DNA of 64,000 nucleotides from Taenia hydatigena (taxonomy: Eukaryota; Platyhelminthes; Cestoda; Cyclophyllidea; Taeniidae), in assembly GCA_036345935.2 (NCBI GenBank), contig JADWOT020000008.1, forward strand, positions 10,329,554 through 10,393,553. The letters run 5' to 3'. Shown piece after piece: positions 1-11,800 of the stretch. Each line of letters begins with the position of its first letter. The first letter of the stretch is position 1. The translations under genes and the position numbers were made by a program. The notes under the pieces are model-generated. The model had not been told where the DNA came from. It searched no databases and was given only the letters and a program-made list of their open reading frames with translations.

Positions 1-2790
1 CCGTGTCAATATTTTTTCCACACGCCTTTTTGACAGCATCCAGAGAGTGGGATACTTAAAAATACCGTCAAGAACAACAGTGGGTTTGGACTGGGAAATA
101 TTTTGACTGAAATATAGACCAACTGTGACATGCAAATGGCAGGAAAAATCGTTACAGTCGCCATCAATTAGTATGGATATATCTGCATTCCAAAAAATTA
201 AAAGCAACGAAATTTCTGAGGGTTGTAAGGCCGTCCATAAACGTTGTGTCCATGTAAATTTGGGATCATCCGACTTGTAAAGCACAGAAATCAACGCTAC
301 TTTTATAAATAAGTTCCATTTTGGATTTTTTCAAAAGTGCAATCATAACTCCAAATAGTTAGCACCTTAATTAAAGCCTTCATCTTTTAAATTTAAAATA
401 CAAGCACGCAGACATATATTTAAAAATGTCTTCCAAATTCAAATCTACAAATATATGGCATTTTCGCTTGAATCCCGCACGCAATCGAGGTGAGCGGTCG
501 ACGACTTTACCGACAATTCGAGGACTTCAGCCATTCTATGAAGGACAAAAAAGCTCTTTTTTAAGTCTAGTCACTATTCTGGAATTTGAGTTGCATAAAT
601 GTGCGTCAAAGCACTGATAATGTCTTGATTTGTTTGATCCTTTTGGGCTCAAATTAAGGTGAAGTATTAAATACGCTCATCGTTTTGTGTGGTTGAAGAA
701 AACGCCTCAGCGCACAAGAAGTAATTAAAAAATAAGTAATTTCGCTAATTTTAAGCTAAAGTCGAGGTTTCCAAAAACGCAATTCTCATCTATCGGTTCC
801 TATTTTACACCACGAAGGCGACCCTAAATTCCAAAATAACTCCTTTTATAAAACGAAATTTAAATGCCTGCTTACTGGTGATAAAGACATGCAAAAAGCA
901 CTTTTTTGTTTGTAACCATCGGCTTACCTCTTAATCACCAAAAAGTAAAATTGATTACCTTTCTGGGTGACATTTCAAACGCAATACTCATCGTGTCAAT
1001 GACTGTACGCTTCAATTGCTGTTCCAGGATTGAGTGATGAATGCTTTTTTCGAAAGAAGGTGTTCCCACAACCTGCTGAAAAAGCCGCTTCCATCGTCGC
1101 TTCTTCGTTTCATCCACGTAAATTGTCAAGCATTAATCTTAACAACAAAACAAACTAGGCTTGAAATACATGGTCGCTTAGGCAGTGGATGAAATAACAT
1201 GGCAGTTGTAACGGGTATTGGAAGTAATGTGCCTCATCTACTGATAAGATGGTGAACTAGTAAAAGTTCCTCTTCTTAAGACTCATAAGTTATGATTCAA
1301 CCTCTAATTTACGTCCAATCATATATAACCGAAAGAAATACTATCAAAAGCCTGGGTATTTTTGTGGTCATTTGCCCACATTTTTCAAATGATACCAAAC
1401 TCAAAAAAATTAATCCGCTACAGAAGGAGTTAAAAATGAGCAACTTTTGCTGCCCACATTAAATGCCTTTAGCTTAATCCGTAATCATGGCTATGTTGCA
1501 ACTCTTTCTATGCTGCACTCTAAAGGTAATTTTGGGTCGTATGCTATGGGAAGGCTTTAGGGATTATTAGCGGCCTCTGAACTGTGTGTGCTGCCCAAAA
1601 CATTTGCCCCTGTTTTAGGGTGCTAAAGCATTAGGGTTAAGGCCATTTACCCACCCGAAGGATGGTTGCAACCAGCACCCACTTTTCATATATATCCCTA
1701 ATTAATAAAACTATCGAAATACGCTCAAAAATTTGTACTTAAAGTGTGATCTTAGATGCGGTATTTTAAGAGATGTTTGTAAACACGAAGATAGCCTTAC
1801 GCAGGGATCGTGAAATGAGGGGAATGACGAAAGCTAATCAGATTTACCTTGAGATGATAATATTTATTCAAAAATTATGCATGAGAAAGGTTAAACTGAG
1901 TGGAAAATGTAACTTGAGTTAGTAAATAAAGAACCAATTTTGCGCAAAACATTGCCATGCACTGTATTGGTGAAGACTTTACAACCTGTGCCATTTAAAG
2001 TTATGCTCTGTGCATCCATATTTCAAAAATCTCCTTATACGCACTTAGAATTGCCCTGCTTATGGCGTTGCCATAGCTGACCAAAATGATGGTTACCTAT
2101 TCACTGAGTTATTTCAACAGTCATAAAAATAAATCCAAGATGAGAACGACATTTGAAATAGCGAACTTCGCACTAATCTGCGTCGCTTTCCTTTAAAAAA
2201 CCGACTTTTTAAGCGCATAGCAGCATTTTACATATCATGCCAAAGTGAAACCTCGATGCACATGCAAGCGTATCACTCAAAATAAATTTCCACCAACGAT
2301 GCAGCCTTTATTGTCTAGCCTATAATGTTGTAACCCTATTCACCACTCCAAAGGTATTTCACTACTAATCCTTTTCCAGGAGGGAAATAATCAAACGTTC
2401 AATTAGTAGCCGAGCCCAAAAATACCCATGAATAAGTATGTTTTGTTATATTAAGCAAAATATCTTTGAAGGTTTATTTCTTGGCTCAAAAATTCTTGCT
2501 AAAGTGCATTTTACCAGATCTGAACTTGGGCGATGAGACTAAGTCAAATTTCCTTGTCACCACTCATCGGGCAGAACATCTAGTTTTCCATCTCCCATCA
2601 GATTTGTGGCTCATAAAGATCATTAATATCCGAAATAACTAATTACTGAAAGAATCACATTCTATTACCATTCATTATAAGAACTTTTAAGTGAAAGCAC
2701 CCATTCACTGTTGTTGATAAGATATTCAATCATTGGGACTGCTGTAAACCAGCTTATACAGCATCGATATAGCATTTAAAACACTGGAAT
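1..2790. other. Intergenic DNA, no supported gene
   Basis: AT-rich sequence with only short open stretches. The most protein-like is on the minus strand at 935-1129. It is Lys/Arg-rich and could end at a GTAATC donor, but it has no family signature and no partner exon was found. No repeats or RNA genes were seen. Confidence 0.4.
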
Positions 2791-2813
2791 ATTCGTTTTG
2801 CTTTCATTTACAG
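2791..2813 (+). promoter_or_regulatory. Strong 3' splice acceptor upstream of a start codon
   Basis: A T-rich tract ending in TTTACAG lies 64 bases before the ATG at 2878. The frame of that ATG has a stop at 2833-2835, so the acceptor cannot add coding sequence to it. It would serve either a 5'UTR intron or spliced-leader trans-splicing, which many flatworm mRNAs use. Only the acceptor shape is seen; the use is inferred. Confidence 0.35.
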
Positions 2814-2877
2814 TCAGTTCTGTTCTAGAATTTGACTTAGTTTTGAGGTTAAAAGCCAGCCTTGCAAACAGCCAATC

Positions 2878-3886
2878 ATGTATTGCTACACATTTTTAAC
2901 AAGGGAGGATAGTAAAGCATTGACACTCTATATTTCTATGATTCCAGTTGTACTGGCGGAAGTAGATGTCCTGGAATCGAGGCCATTCTATGGCCTACGT
3001 GGAAGTCATTCCAACCCCGGGTGGCCCTATTCCGGAGCCAGCATTCCTACCAAAGTCCTTCACTCCGTTAAAGGATCTTTGCGGTTACATGAGCGCGTCG
3101 ATATCTACTTTATTCAGGGCACAAGCTGTGGCATAACCAGCGCAATGTTTCCTCGTCGCAAAGGCAAATACCTCATATCTGGTAAGCAAGAAAGGATTTT
3201 TTAGATGAGATTATAATTAATTAAATTTCACACATAAATGTCAACGAAATAATCTACCGTCATTTCAACGCAAGTCTATGTGTCCATACTCAGTTTAAAG
3301 TAAAGACTATTCAAGAGGTTGTCAGAGGCTTGAGTCCAGGTACGTTGTTGCCAATTAGGGAGTTGGAATTGTGTCGAGCTAAGCAGGTTTTACATATTTG
3401 CTTTAAACTAGCTGCCTATTTTTATCGTGTGGAACACAGGTTTTAGGATAGAGGCACCTGGATGCAAGGAATTGGGCCCATATTGCCATCTGCCTGCCGA
3501 GATGTACGTTGTGACACGCTGTGGATGGATTCAGGCGGTAGAAGACCTCACTGTCACGCAAATCGCTGGTCTCTACCTAAATATGTACTCGTGCGGTGAG
3601 AAAGCCTGTTCCGTAAGTCTCACTACGTGTAATCGAACTCTCAACTAGTGTGACTGCCTATCCTTGTACTTCTCCATCAGGGTTAAGAAAGTTTCCGAAT
3701 GAATACTGTGAATCAACTACACATAGTAAGGAAGCCGTCACAAATTTGACTGCAAAAGAACGTCATCTATCATGTGACATTTACGAAGGGTTGGATGCAG
3801 AGTCTGCCAAAGAAATGAGTGCTTGGGGATTACACCAACTTGCGCTATTCGACATTTGCTTTATTCCACTACTAAGAAAATGCTAA
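2878..3886 (+). CDS. Secreted cysteine-rich protein of unknown family, 3 exons
   Basis: Exons 2878-3181, 3440-3595 and 3681-3886 join in frame (both junctions phase 1) to give 221 residues. The donors are GTAAGC and GTGAGA; the acceptors end in ACACAG and CATCAG; the introns are 258 and 85 bp. The N-terminus has a hydrophobic run (residues 15-27, ending VVLA) that fits a signal peptide, so the product is probably exported. After it come nine cysteines at about 84, 110, 117, 129, 153, 163, 185, 213 and 221, and one N-glycosylation sequon at 175. That pattern suggests a disulfide-bonded extracellular domain. I do not recognise the fold. A second donor (GTAAGT, 3616) in exon 2 is closer to consensus, but using it would put a stop right after the junction with exon 3. 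The start could be the later Met at residue 21. The gene model is fairly sure; the function is unknown. Confidence 0.55.
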
Positions 3887-5671
3887 TCAGCCAGCATAAG
3901 TGTTGAGATTATAGTAAAATAACCAATAGAAAGTATAGTGATGAGTCTCACCCTCTACTTCGGTATGCTGTTCAAGTTAAAGAGCGGCATTTTTTGGAGC
4001 ACAGCACCCACAGTCATTTGAATTCAGTAGCTAAGCATTTTGGCGGAAAACCTCCCTGAACAAAAGGACACAGTTATGATGATTGCATAATTTCTGACAG
4101 TAAAAAGGGAAACAGACCGCACTTATGTAGGAGCCGGGCTGAATCTTTGCAGGCTCATCACCATAAGGCGCGCTAATGGATCACCACGCCCTTCCTGATA
4201 CATACAAACACACGCACGCAGACACAAAAACGCGCGTGAAAATTAAAGGTGAATCTGAAATGCTAAATAGGTCCAATATATCTTGAGCTTTGGGTGTTTC
4301 TTTTAAGTTTATCGTGACATTCGCATGAAGTGCAAAACCATTATGGAACGAACATGATAGTGACAAAAGAACTATTTTCTACAATTTTCTCAGCACCTTT
4401 TCTTTGAGGCTTTAAATCCGCTTCTTATTTTACTTTTGTTATTTGTGAAGTGTGTTTAACTTTGTAGATAAACTTTAATGGACATTCGAGACTTCTAGGC
4501 TTGGGATTCAAACATCGTTAAATTGATTAATTTGAAACAAAATTCCATAAATTGTAGTCATTGCAAGCTTCTATTGGTTGCGAAATGTTCCTCTTTCGTG
4601 TCCTAAATAGCGGCATATGTATGGATGTATTCTGTAATCCAAAATGCCAAATTTTTTAAATTTATAAAAGCCAGGTGCGGCTTATAGTCTTGATAAGATC
4701 TTATTTATTTTCCCTTTCCAAGTTTTTATACGGAGAATTTATTTTGCTTGCTTGACATGGTTCATCGAAGCGGTTTGTCAATATCTGATGCAAAATACGG
4801 CTGGCGAGAAAATGAATAAAACACGCAAAATATGGTGGGCTGGGGAGTAGTGATAGCTGTTGCTGTGGTTGGCCGAAATGTCGGAGTGTGAGGCGGAAAA
4901 ATGTCATAAGCCCAATCGGTGGTGGTCCATTGTTGATATTTCCCAATGGAAAAGGGAGCGATCCCACACGTACACATTTACGAAAACACACACCAATTCG
5001 AAGGTTACAAAAATATCAAGTTATTAATTTAAGACTTTCCGTGAAGCTCCCAGTCGACGCAGCGCGGATTCACTAGATTCAAAGTTGGTGTGCACGAACA
5101 AACACAAACACAATATCCCAAGTTTTAATTTCGCAATGCTACGACAAAATCAAGTGTTTTCAATATGCCCTCAAAATACCGAAATTCAGTGAAATTTAAC
5201 CGTAAAATTTTACAATGTCCCGATTTTAGGCATGCATTAAAATTATTTTACATGGCTTAGACGAATTTCGGCTGAATTTTTGCCGACTTTGCCAATACAA
5301 ACATTGTTCTGAGCTTTGCCGACTTGCCACAGACAAAAGCAAATATCTCTGTTAGTTAATATTCGCTCGCAGAATCAGGACAATTGACCGTTATCTACTT
5401 GAAAAGTAATTGTGAGTCTGAAAAACAAAAGCGCTTTATCTGACTACTACAAAACAAGTACCAAATATTTACGTATTGTTGATTTTAGTACCGAATTATA
5501 CTAACAAGAGTCTAACTTGATGTACCGTGACTATCGGTAACTCTTTGAAATAACCGTCCATGATTGCATGTCCTCATCGTGAACGATTAATTGCTAGATT
5601 CATAAATTTTGAGTAACTGTTTGTTCCATATCAAGACCTATTTAACTGCTTTCCGCAGATGATATACTCTG
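3887..5671. other. Intergenic DNA, nothing recognised
   Basis: AT-rich DNA without a supportable gene. Overlapping small open frames at about 4.70-5.08 kb on both strands have no splice logic or family features. No clear poly(A) signal follows the upstream gene. Confidence 0.4.
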
Positions 5672-6166
5672 CACAAACAAATGTAGGTTAGCAAGCGTTG
5701 CAAGTCCATAATAATCAAACCATCATTGCATCATAACCCGATCAGCCCCATGCCACGTCAACTGTCATTTAGTTACATGAGGGAAGATTTTGGGGCTGGT
5801 CTTCCTTTTGCGCCTTCCAGTACTTGCCACGTAAACAGCCTCGTTGAATTGCTGTTAGCACTGCACACCTCGCATGCACCTCAGGTCCTCCCCCATTCAC
5901 TCGGCACTGTGGCCTCCGTGCATTTTCAGATGCAGCCGTCCTTCACAAAGCCGTCAGGTGGCCTCTACTCGGACACTAACACGTGCTACTACGACTACCG
6001 GAGGTCGCGATGTTATTCCCGTTTCGCCATCTGTACTCGAGTCCTCACGAGGACTTCAGACGGTGACGCGTCCGTCTGCACACTACGCGCGATCAGGCGA
6101 CTACCTGCCACCCCACAGCTGCTCCAATACATCCCTCCTCATCTCCACCACGTCCTATACAGCGCA
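5672..6166 (+). repeat. Left arm of a 495-bp inverted repeat
   Basis: This segment is the reverse complement of 8309-8803 with only two mismatches by eye, both in the outer 50 bases. The remaining ~440 bases encode identical peptides in two frames in both copies, which requires near-identity at DNA level. It is C/T-rich and poor in stops in several frames, so open frames of 112 and 166 codons arise; I read these as by-products, not genes. The copy must be recent or kept alike by gene conversion. The flanks show no target-site duplication. Confidence 0.9.
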
Positions 6167-6480
6167 CAGCTCGCTCGAACCAACGACGAGGAACGCTTCT
6201 CCGCTTGTCTAAGCTTCAATCCATAAGGATCGCAATAGAACCCACGATCCTCCATCCTCACCTCTCCTCCCTTCTCCCTTTTTCTCTCCTCCAATAAACC
6301 ATTGAACATTTGATAGGGCTCGCATTCCTCCTTCCTTCCCTACTTTTCCATTTTCCTTCCCTATCCGTGGCATTAACGAACCCCCCAATGTACATATTGT
6401 GTATATTTGCAGATCCCTTTTGGCATCTTGTCTATATGAAACATAGAACCCAACTAACTTAACTGCTTTTCCAAACCTTA
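6167..6480 (+). mobile_element. C/T-rich tail of a probable retroelement copy
   Basis: The left repeat arm continues into this C/T-rich stretch, which the right arm lacks. It holds an AATAAA at 6293 and pyrimidine-rich blocks around it. Just upstream the short frames end in Thr/Arg/Ser/Pro-rich peptides, like the last residues of gypsy-type pol polyproteins before an LTR. No reverse transcriptase, integrase, primer-binding site or matching second LTR was found. A pol 3' end plus LTR, or a non-autonomous TRIM-like element as known from tapeworms, would both fit. The element type is inference. Confidence 0.35.
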
Positions 6481-8308
6481 AAACAACTGCAATTACCCCT
6501 TCAGTCCGCTATCCCGGTGAGCGGTCCTATTTTACTAAAGACCTTATAATTTTGAAGAGATCACGCAACTTGTGCTGATACTTGCTCGGTGTACATCTAG
6601 CATACGATAGCTGTGAAAACACACAGAGCAACGTAAATGAATTAAAGTTTACTTCTTCAGTGACCACTTTACAGATTTAACCCTTCAATGGTCCCAGTGC
6701 CACTACAGCTACCTAAATTGTCCACTGGTTATCCTTTCTCTCCAGTGTGTAAAGCACAAATGAAAGGGTCTTTTGTCTGCAGACCGCCCGCCAAAATTCC
6801 TTACGTACTATGAATGACAATGATGGGACGCTCATGACCGCACCGAAGGCGAACCGTTTAAATCCACGCTAAAGATAAAAGTAATGCGAACTCGGTCGTC
6901 CGTATAGCGTCTGAAAATCCATTAAGGCTCCTCTTTGGCATTGTAAACAACTTCTTGTATCACCATACACTCCAGAAGAAAGTATGTTTCATAAGAAGCG
7001 TCACTTTAATCAACTTAAATACGCGTGTACTTGTGTTGATAACTTTAGGATTGCAACTTCTACGTCTGCTGATAAAACCTTAACTGCGACCTTACAACTA
7101 GACCTATATGGAAAGAACCATCCATCAAAGCCAATCTGAGCACTTGTTTATTTGCCTCTTATTGTGTTCCCGATTCCCACTTCGTGAAAAAAGTCCACTG
7201 CCATTACTAGAAAAGAAATAATTGCAAATTTTTGGTCGCGATTAAAATAAATCTGACATTTTGCGAAAATCAAATTAATTTTAACATTAATGGCTACCTA
7301 TTAATCTTGAAGTTCAATGGACTTCAAAATTACGTGTCCCCCATTCAAAATGTAAGGTAATTTGGGCTGAAAACTTAGTGGCTGTTCAGCACGGAGTTCA
7401 AGTTGCCGCACGATTTTTCTTGTGGCATTAATTTATAACACAACTAATGCGGCAGATTTAAAAGATTTGGACTAACAAGAAATAGACTGAAGCTTAAAAT
7501 ATGGGCCAAAAATCCTTGAATGTTGGTGGTATTCAGTTCAAACGGGTACCCATCTTACCACCATTCAGATGAAACTCATTTTTTTCGTCCCATCTTCAAT
7601 AAATTTAGGAATAAATCACCATCGCCATGTTTGCTGCAGTACAGCAAAAATGCACTAGAATGTAGATGAATTTTCACTTATAATCTTGTGGTTAAATTTT
7701 ATTGACAAGTGAGGACGTGGGTTTTTCCCATCGGGCCTCGTGAACTAGCGGAAGTGAACTGCAGCGATCCGATGCCTACGCGCCGGATGTGATTGCACTT
7801 CGAGTGGAAACAACACAGGAGGGTAGCTTCAATGTAACCAGGGCTACTCCTAGGCTACTTTTCGAATGAACACATGCGGATCCATTATTTAAGGCTTATT
7901 TTACGATGAAGGTGTAATTTATTAATGGGAGAAATAATCAAATGATTTCTCGCAATGCAATTTCGATGGACTTTGAAATTTATTGCAATGGGTTAAATGA
8001 AATGATTTTTACTCACAAACTGGTCATTCGAAGTAGTGCAGGACCATACAGTAGAGCATGCCAGTAAGTACATTTAAGAGAACAATATTGCAGCAACCAA
8101 AAAGGTGCATTAATTTATCGTCTGAAGTCCGCACATTATACTTCACCAGAGGCGAAATCAAAAACCGTTTCAAATGGTAAGGTAGGTAGGGTATAGAACC
8201 ATTTCCAACACCTCTCACGCAACATTATAGGCACTCCTTGAAGATAAGGTCTGGCACAAAATAAATTTGTATATTTAGTACTATTTCGGCAGTCCCCTCT
8301 AAATTGTT
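6481..8308. other. Spacer between the inverted repeat arms
   Basis: Mostly AT-rich DNA with no transposase or other recognisable gene. One GC-richer open patch lies at 7744-7869 on the plus strand (see findings). Both arms end internally at the same point (6166 and 8309), and the sequences beyond that point differ. Confidence 0.5.
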
Positions 8309-8803
8309 TGCGCTGTATAGGACGTGGTGGAGATGAGGAGGGATGTATTGGAGCAGCTGTGGGGTGGCAGGTAGTCGCCTGATCGCGCGTAGTGTGCAGA
8401 CGGACGCGTCACCGTCTGAAGTCCTCGTGAGGACTCGAGTACAGATGGCGAAACGGGAATAACATCGCGACCTCCGGTAGTCGTAGTAGCACGTGTTAGT
8501 GTCCGAGTAGAGGCCACCTGACGGCTTTGTGAAGGACGGCTGCATCTGAAAATGCACGGAGGCCACAGTGCCGAGTGAATGGGGGAGGACCTGAGGTGCA
8601 TGCGAGGTGTGCAGTGCTAACAGCAATTCAACGAGGCTGTTTACGTGGCAAGTACTGGAAGGCGCAAAAGGAAGACCAGCCCCAAAATCTTCCCTCATGT
8701 AACTAAATGACAGTTGACGTGGCATGGGGCTGATCGGGTTATGATGCAATGATGGTTTGATTATTATGGACTTGTAACGCTTGCTAAACTACATTTGTTT
8801 GTG
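8309..8803 (-). repeat. Right arm of the 495-bp inverted repeat
   Basis: Inverted copy of 5672-6166, same length, two mismatches. It ends inside the element where the left copy runs on into its C/T-rich tail, so it is either a truncated insertion or a terminal inverted repeat. If transcribed together with the left arm, the RNA could fold into a stem of about 495 bp with a 2.1-kb loop. Confidence 0.9.
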
Positions 8804-11800
8804 TAAGGGACTGGACTCGATTATTCTGTTCGCATTTCATTTATTACTGTTGCAAATTACTTCGTAAAAGTTTGGAATCGAATAAGGGAATAGTTCTGTC
8901 TGTGAAAGGTTCTTTTGCACGAATAGGGACGAACATGTTATTGTAGAAATGGGTAAAGAAAACAAGATAACTTTTGTGATTTCTATGCTTAAATTTTTCC
9001 TTTTCCTGTTCCGCTTCAGGCATATTTTAGGTGTTGTATCCATTTATATCCTTTGCGCAGAATTGGCCACCATTTGCTTAAATTTTACAATCTTTTGTAA
9101 AGGTTAATTTTTAAGATCCGATTAATCTTATTATGTTTTTTGCTTTTGTGTCCCTAGTTAAATAACTACTCTTGTTTAGTTAAATATAGCCTAAACTCTG
9201 AATGTCATGAATTTCGCGGCAGGTCATGCGCCATGTACTGCCATCATGGCTTATTAATCCGCGGAGGTGCGGGTTAAAAGGCGCTTCTACACGCATTCAC
9301 CGCTGCCATTTCACCCCTCAAAATCGCAATGCGCATCTGGAAACCACTTGATATGCAAACGCAAGTTAGTGGTGGGTTCAATGGTTTAATTGAAAGGGGG
9401 AAATCCGGAGGTGTATTTCCCTCCAATAGGTCGGATGGCTCAAATATTCTGTGTTTCCATTGGCCTCATGATTGACTTTGAGCGTGGCGTTTTGACGGAA
9501 TTGCACTCTTACAACAACATTATGCAATGGGATTCTTGTTGGAAGACAAATTAGAAACTGTAAGAGAACCGAATATGATTCTTCTCTGAGTATTTAAAAG
9601 CCCTAATTTTTTTGTAATTGGAATTTGATCCCATTTTACGCATTGCAATAATTTATATTTCCCAATGTTTTCTAAATTAGCAAATATATTTTTACTGAAA
9701 AATACAAAAGTAATCTCTTATTACTTGGAGTCAAAACTCCTAAAAAGGTTTCAATTCGATTAGTTTTTTTAGCTAAGACGAAAGTTTAGGCGTCGGAAGC
9801 ACTTTCCATGCTACGATTACATCGAAGGGCCCGTAAATACATCCTACCATTTCATATAGACTTGTCTTGTTGAATACTTTCCATTCGTTTATTTCATCTG
9901 CCCTTTTGCAATGATTTCGTCATTTTGTATTTAGTCGGGGATTTTTTAGACAAGCTATAGATGACAAGAAGGTTGAAGGAGGTTTTGTTAATTCCTCGTC
10001 AAGTGCAGACGCCTATTGGATCCTTTGGTCAATGTTATGACCTTCTACAGTATACCTAAAAGCATGAAAGCTTTGTCCGGAGCTAGTATTTTCACAATGC
10101 ATGAATAAAATAGGGTTAAAGTTAGAAATTGCCTAATAAAATGACGGGTATTTGAATAGGAACTAAATAGACATTGTGTCTAAATGGCGGCCGTTGCAGG
10201 TTGAGATGATTTTACGGTTCCCGTTATCTTATACAAGGATGGATAATTTATGGAAATTCGGCGCTTTCAAATCTCGGAATGGGCCGGCGCCGTATCGGAA
10301 AAAAGTGATAACCCAGTTAAAGGTGGCTTGTCGGCAAATAGCGCAGGTGTTTATCAAAAAATTTCCACAGAATAGAAAATCCTGAAAAAATCAACTCCTG
10401 TATTCATGCAAAGTCAGGGATTCCTTGAAGTTAGATAAGAATCGGTTAAAAATGGATGTGCAATCAGACTGAAATTAATTTTACCAACTCGGAGCAAAAG
10501 TTTCTTGAAGGCAACCGCACGGATAATTGTGTTTAGCTGTGTTTAATCTTATTTCGTAGGAAATTGACTTAAGCCATATGGGCTGGTAGTACGTTGAGGC
10601 ACTTTGACTTGCGTATAAAGATCGCAGGAACTTGATATTGTTGGTTCGCTTAATGTAATGGAGCTTCCACAAACCAAAATAGGTAGAAATTTTAGATTCC
10701 AAACTTTCAAACACCTGAAATTTGTTATTTCTGGCTGCAAAGAAGTAGGGTTATCAATGGCGATGTGTGAAGCTAAACCTCTTCTTAGGCTTGCGAGCTT
10801 GATTTTTAATTATCCATGCGAGATTCTGCTAGCATTTGAACCTTCTCATCAAAATGTGACAATGTCTCAAATCATGCATTTTTCCGTCAATCTAAATAGA
10901 AGGAATGTATTTTATTTAAGGGGCAAATCACAGCTTGCATTGATCCCTCCAGCTTACAGTGAATGGGTAGATCGTAAAGCGTTGCCACGGCAACGTGGTG
11001 ATAAGATCGCATCAAATTATTGGCGTGTAGTATTTGGCTTGAGCTAATCAAACATCATAACCACGATTTATTTCCACCTGAGGCGATTTTTAATTTGCAC
11101 TGGGTGCTTTAAAATGGGGACAGAAGACAGGAGAAGTTAATATGACAAATACGTATTTAGTTCTAATCAAGTATCACTAAATCCACTAGGTATCGGGAAT
11201 ATTGAGAGGGTTACTTTTAAGGCTGATGGCACCTTGTATTTAGTACAGGATTATTTTCGTAATTTCAATGCTCAGAGTCCGTTTCCCATTAGGCGGTATC
11301 TAGTAATAGAAGAAGACCTCTTATGGTTTGGTTAATTGAATCGCAGTAATTAGATTCTCCACTGAAAAGAATATGATCTCATAATAAATGAAATTTGCTG
11401 ACACAGTGGTTATGTTTACCTTGCCAATGATACAACGCCTTGTTGTTTCCCGTTCTTTATTTTTTCCTCGGTGAAGTGAAGCTTGGATACAAGTTTCGAG
11501 TTCCACTAGAACCCTTTTATAATGCAAGAGTTCACCAGCGCAAAATAAGTGGTGCAGCGAGGTTTAAGGTCTTTCAGCGGTTAGAAATATTATTAATGCC
11601 CATTACATTTCATATGGGATAATAATTCACTAATGTACCATTGCTAGTGGACTATCACAGATACGTGTAATGAAAAAGTGCAGTTGAAGATGATGAAGCT
11701 TTTGTTACAAAAAGCTATTTACACTAGCAGCTTCCCAGAATCCATAATTCGGTCATTCAAAGTAATGGGTTTTTTTTTTAAGAAAAACTTCTCTGCGAAA

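Noticed and set aside
935..1129. Basic 64-codon minus-strand frame ending at a possible donor
   Set aside because: Reads somewhat like protein, but no acceptor, partner exon or family could be found.
5726..6226. Open frames of 166 and 112 codons in the left repeat arm, and their twins at 8225-8749
   Set aside because: Overlapping frames are open because the repeat is C/T-rich and stop-poor. Neither has a recognisable domain, and the twin changes its C-terminus where the repeat ends.
10658..11047. 129-codon plus-strand frame
   Set aside because: Composition fits chance; no motif, signal peptide or partner exon.
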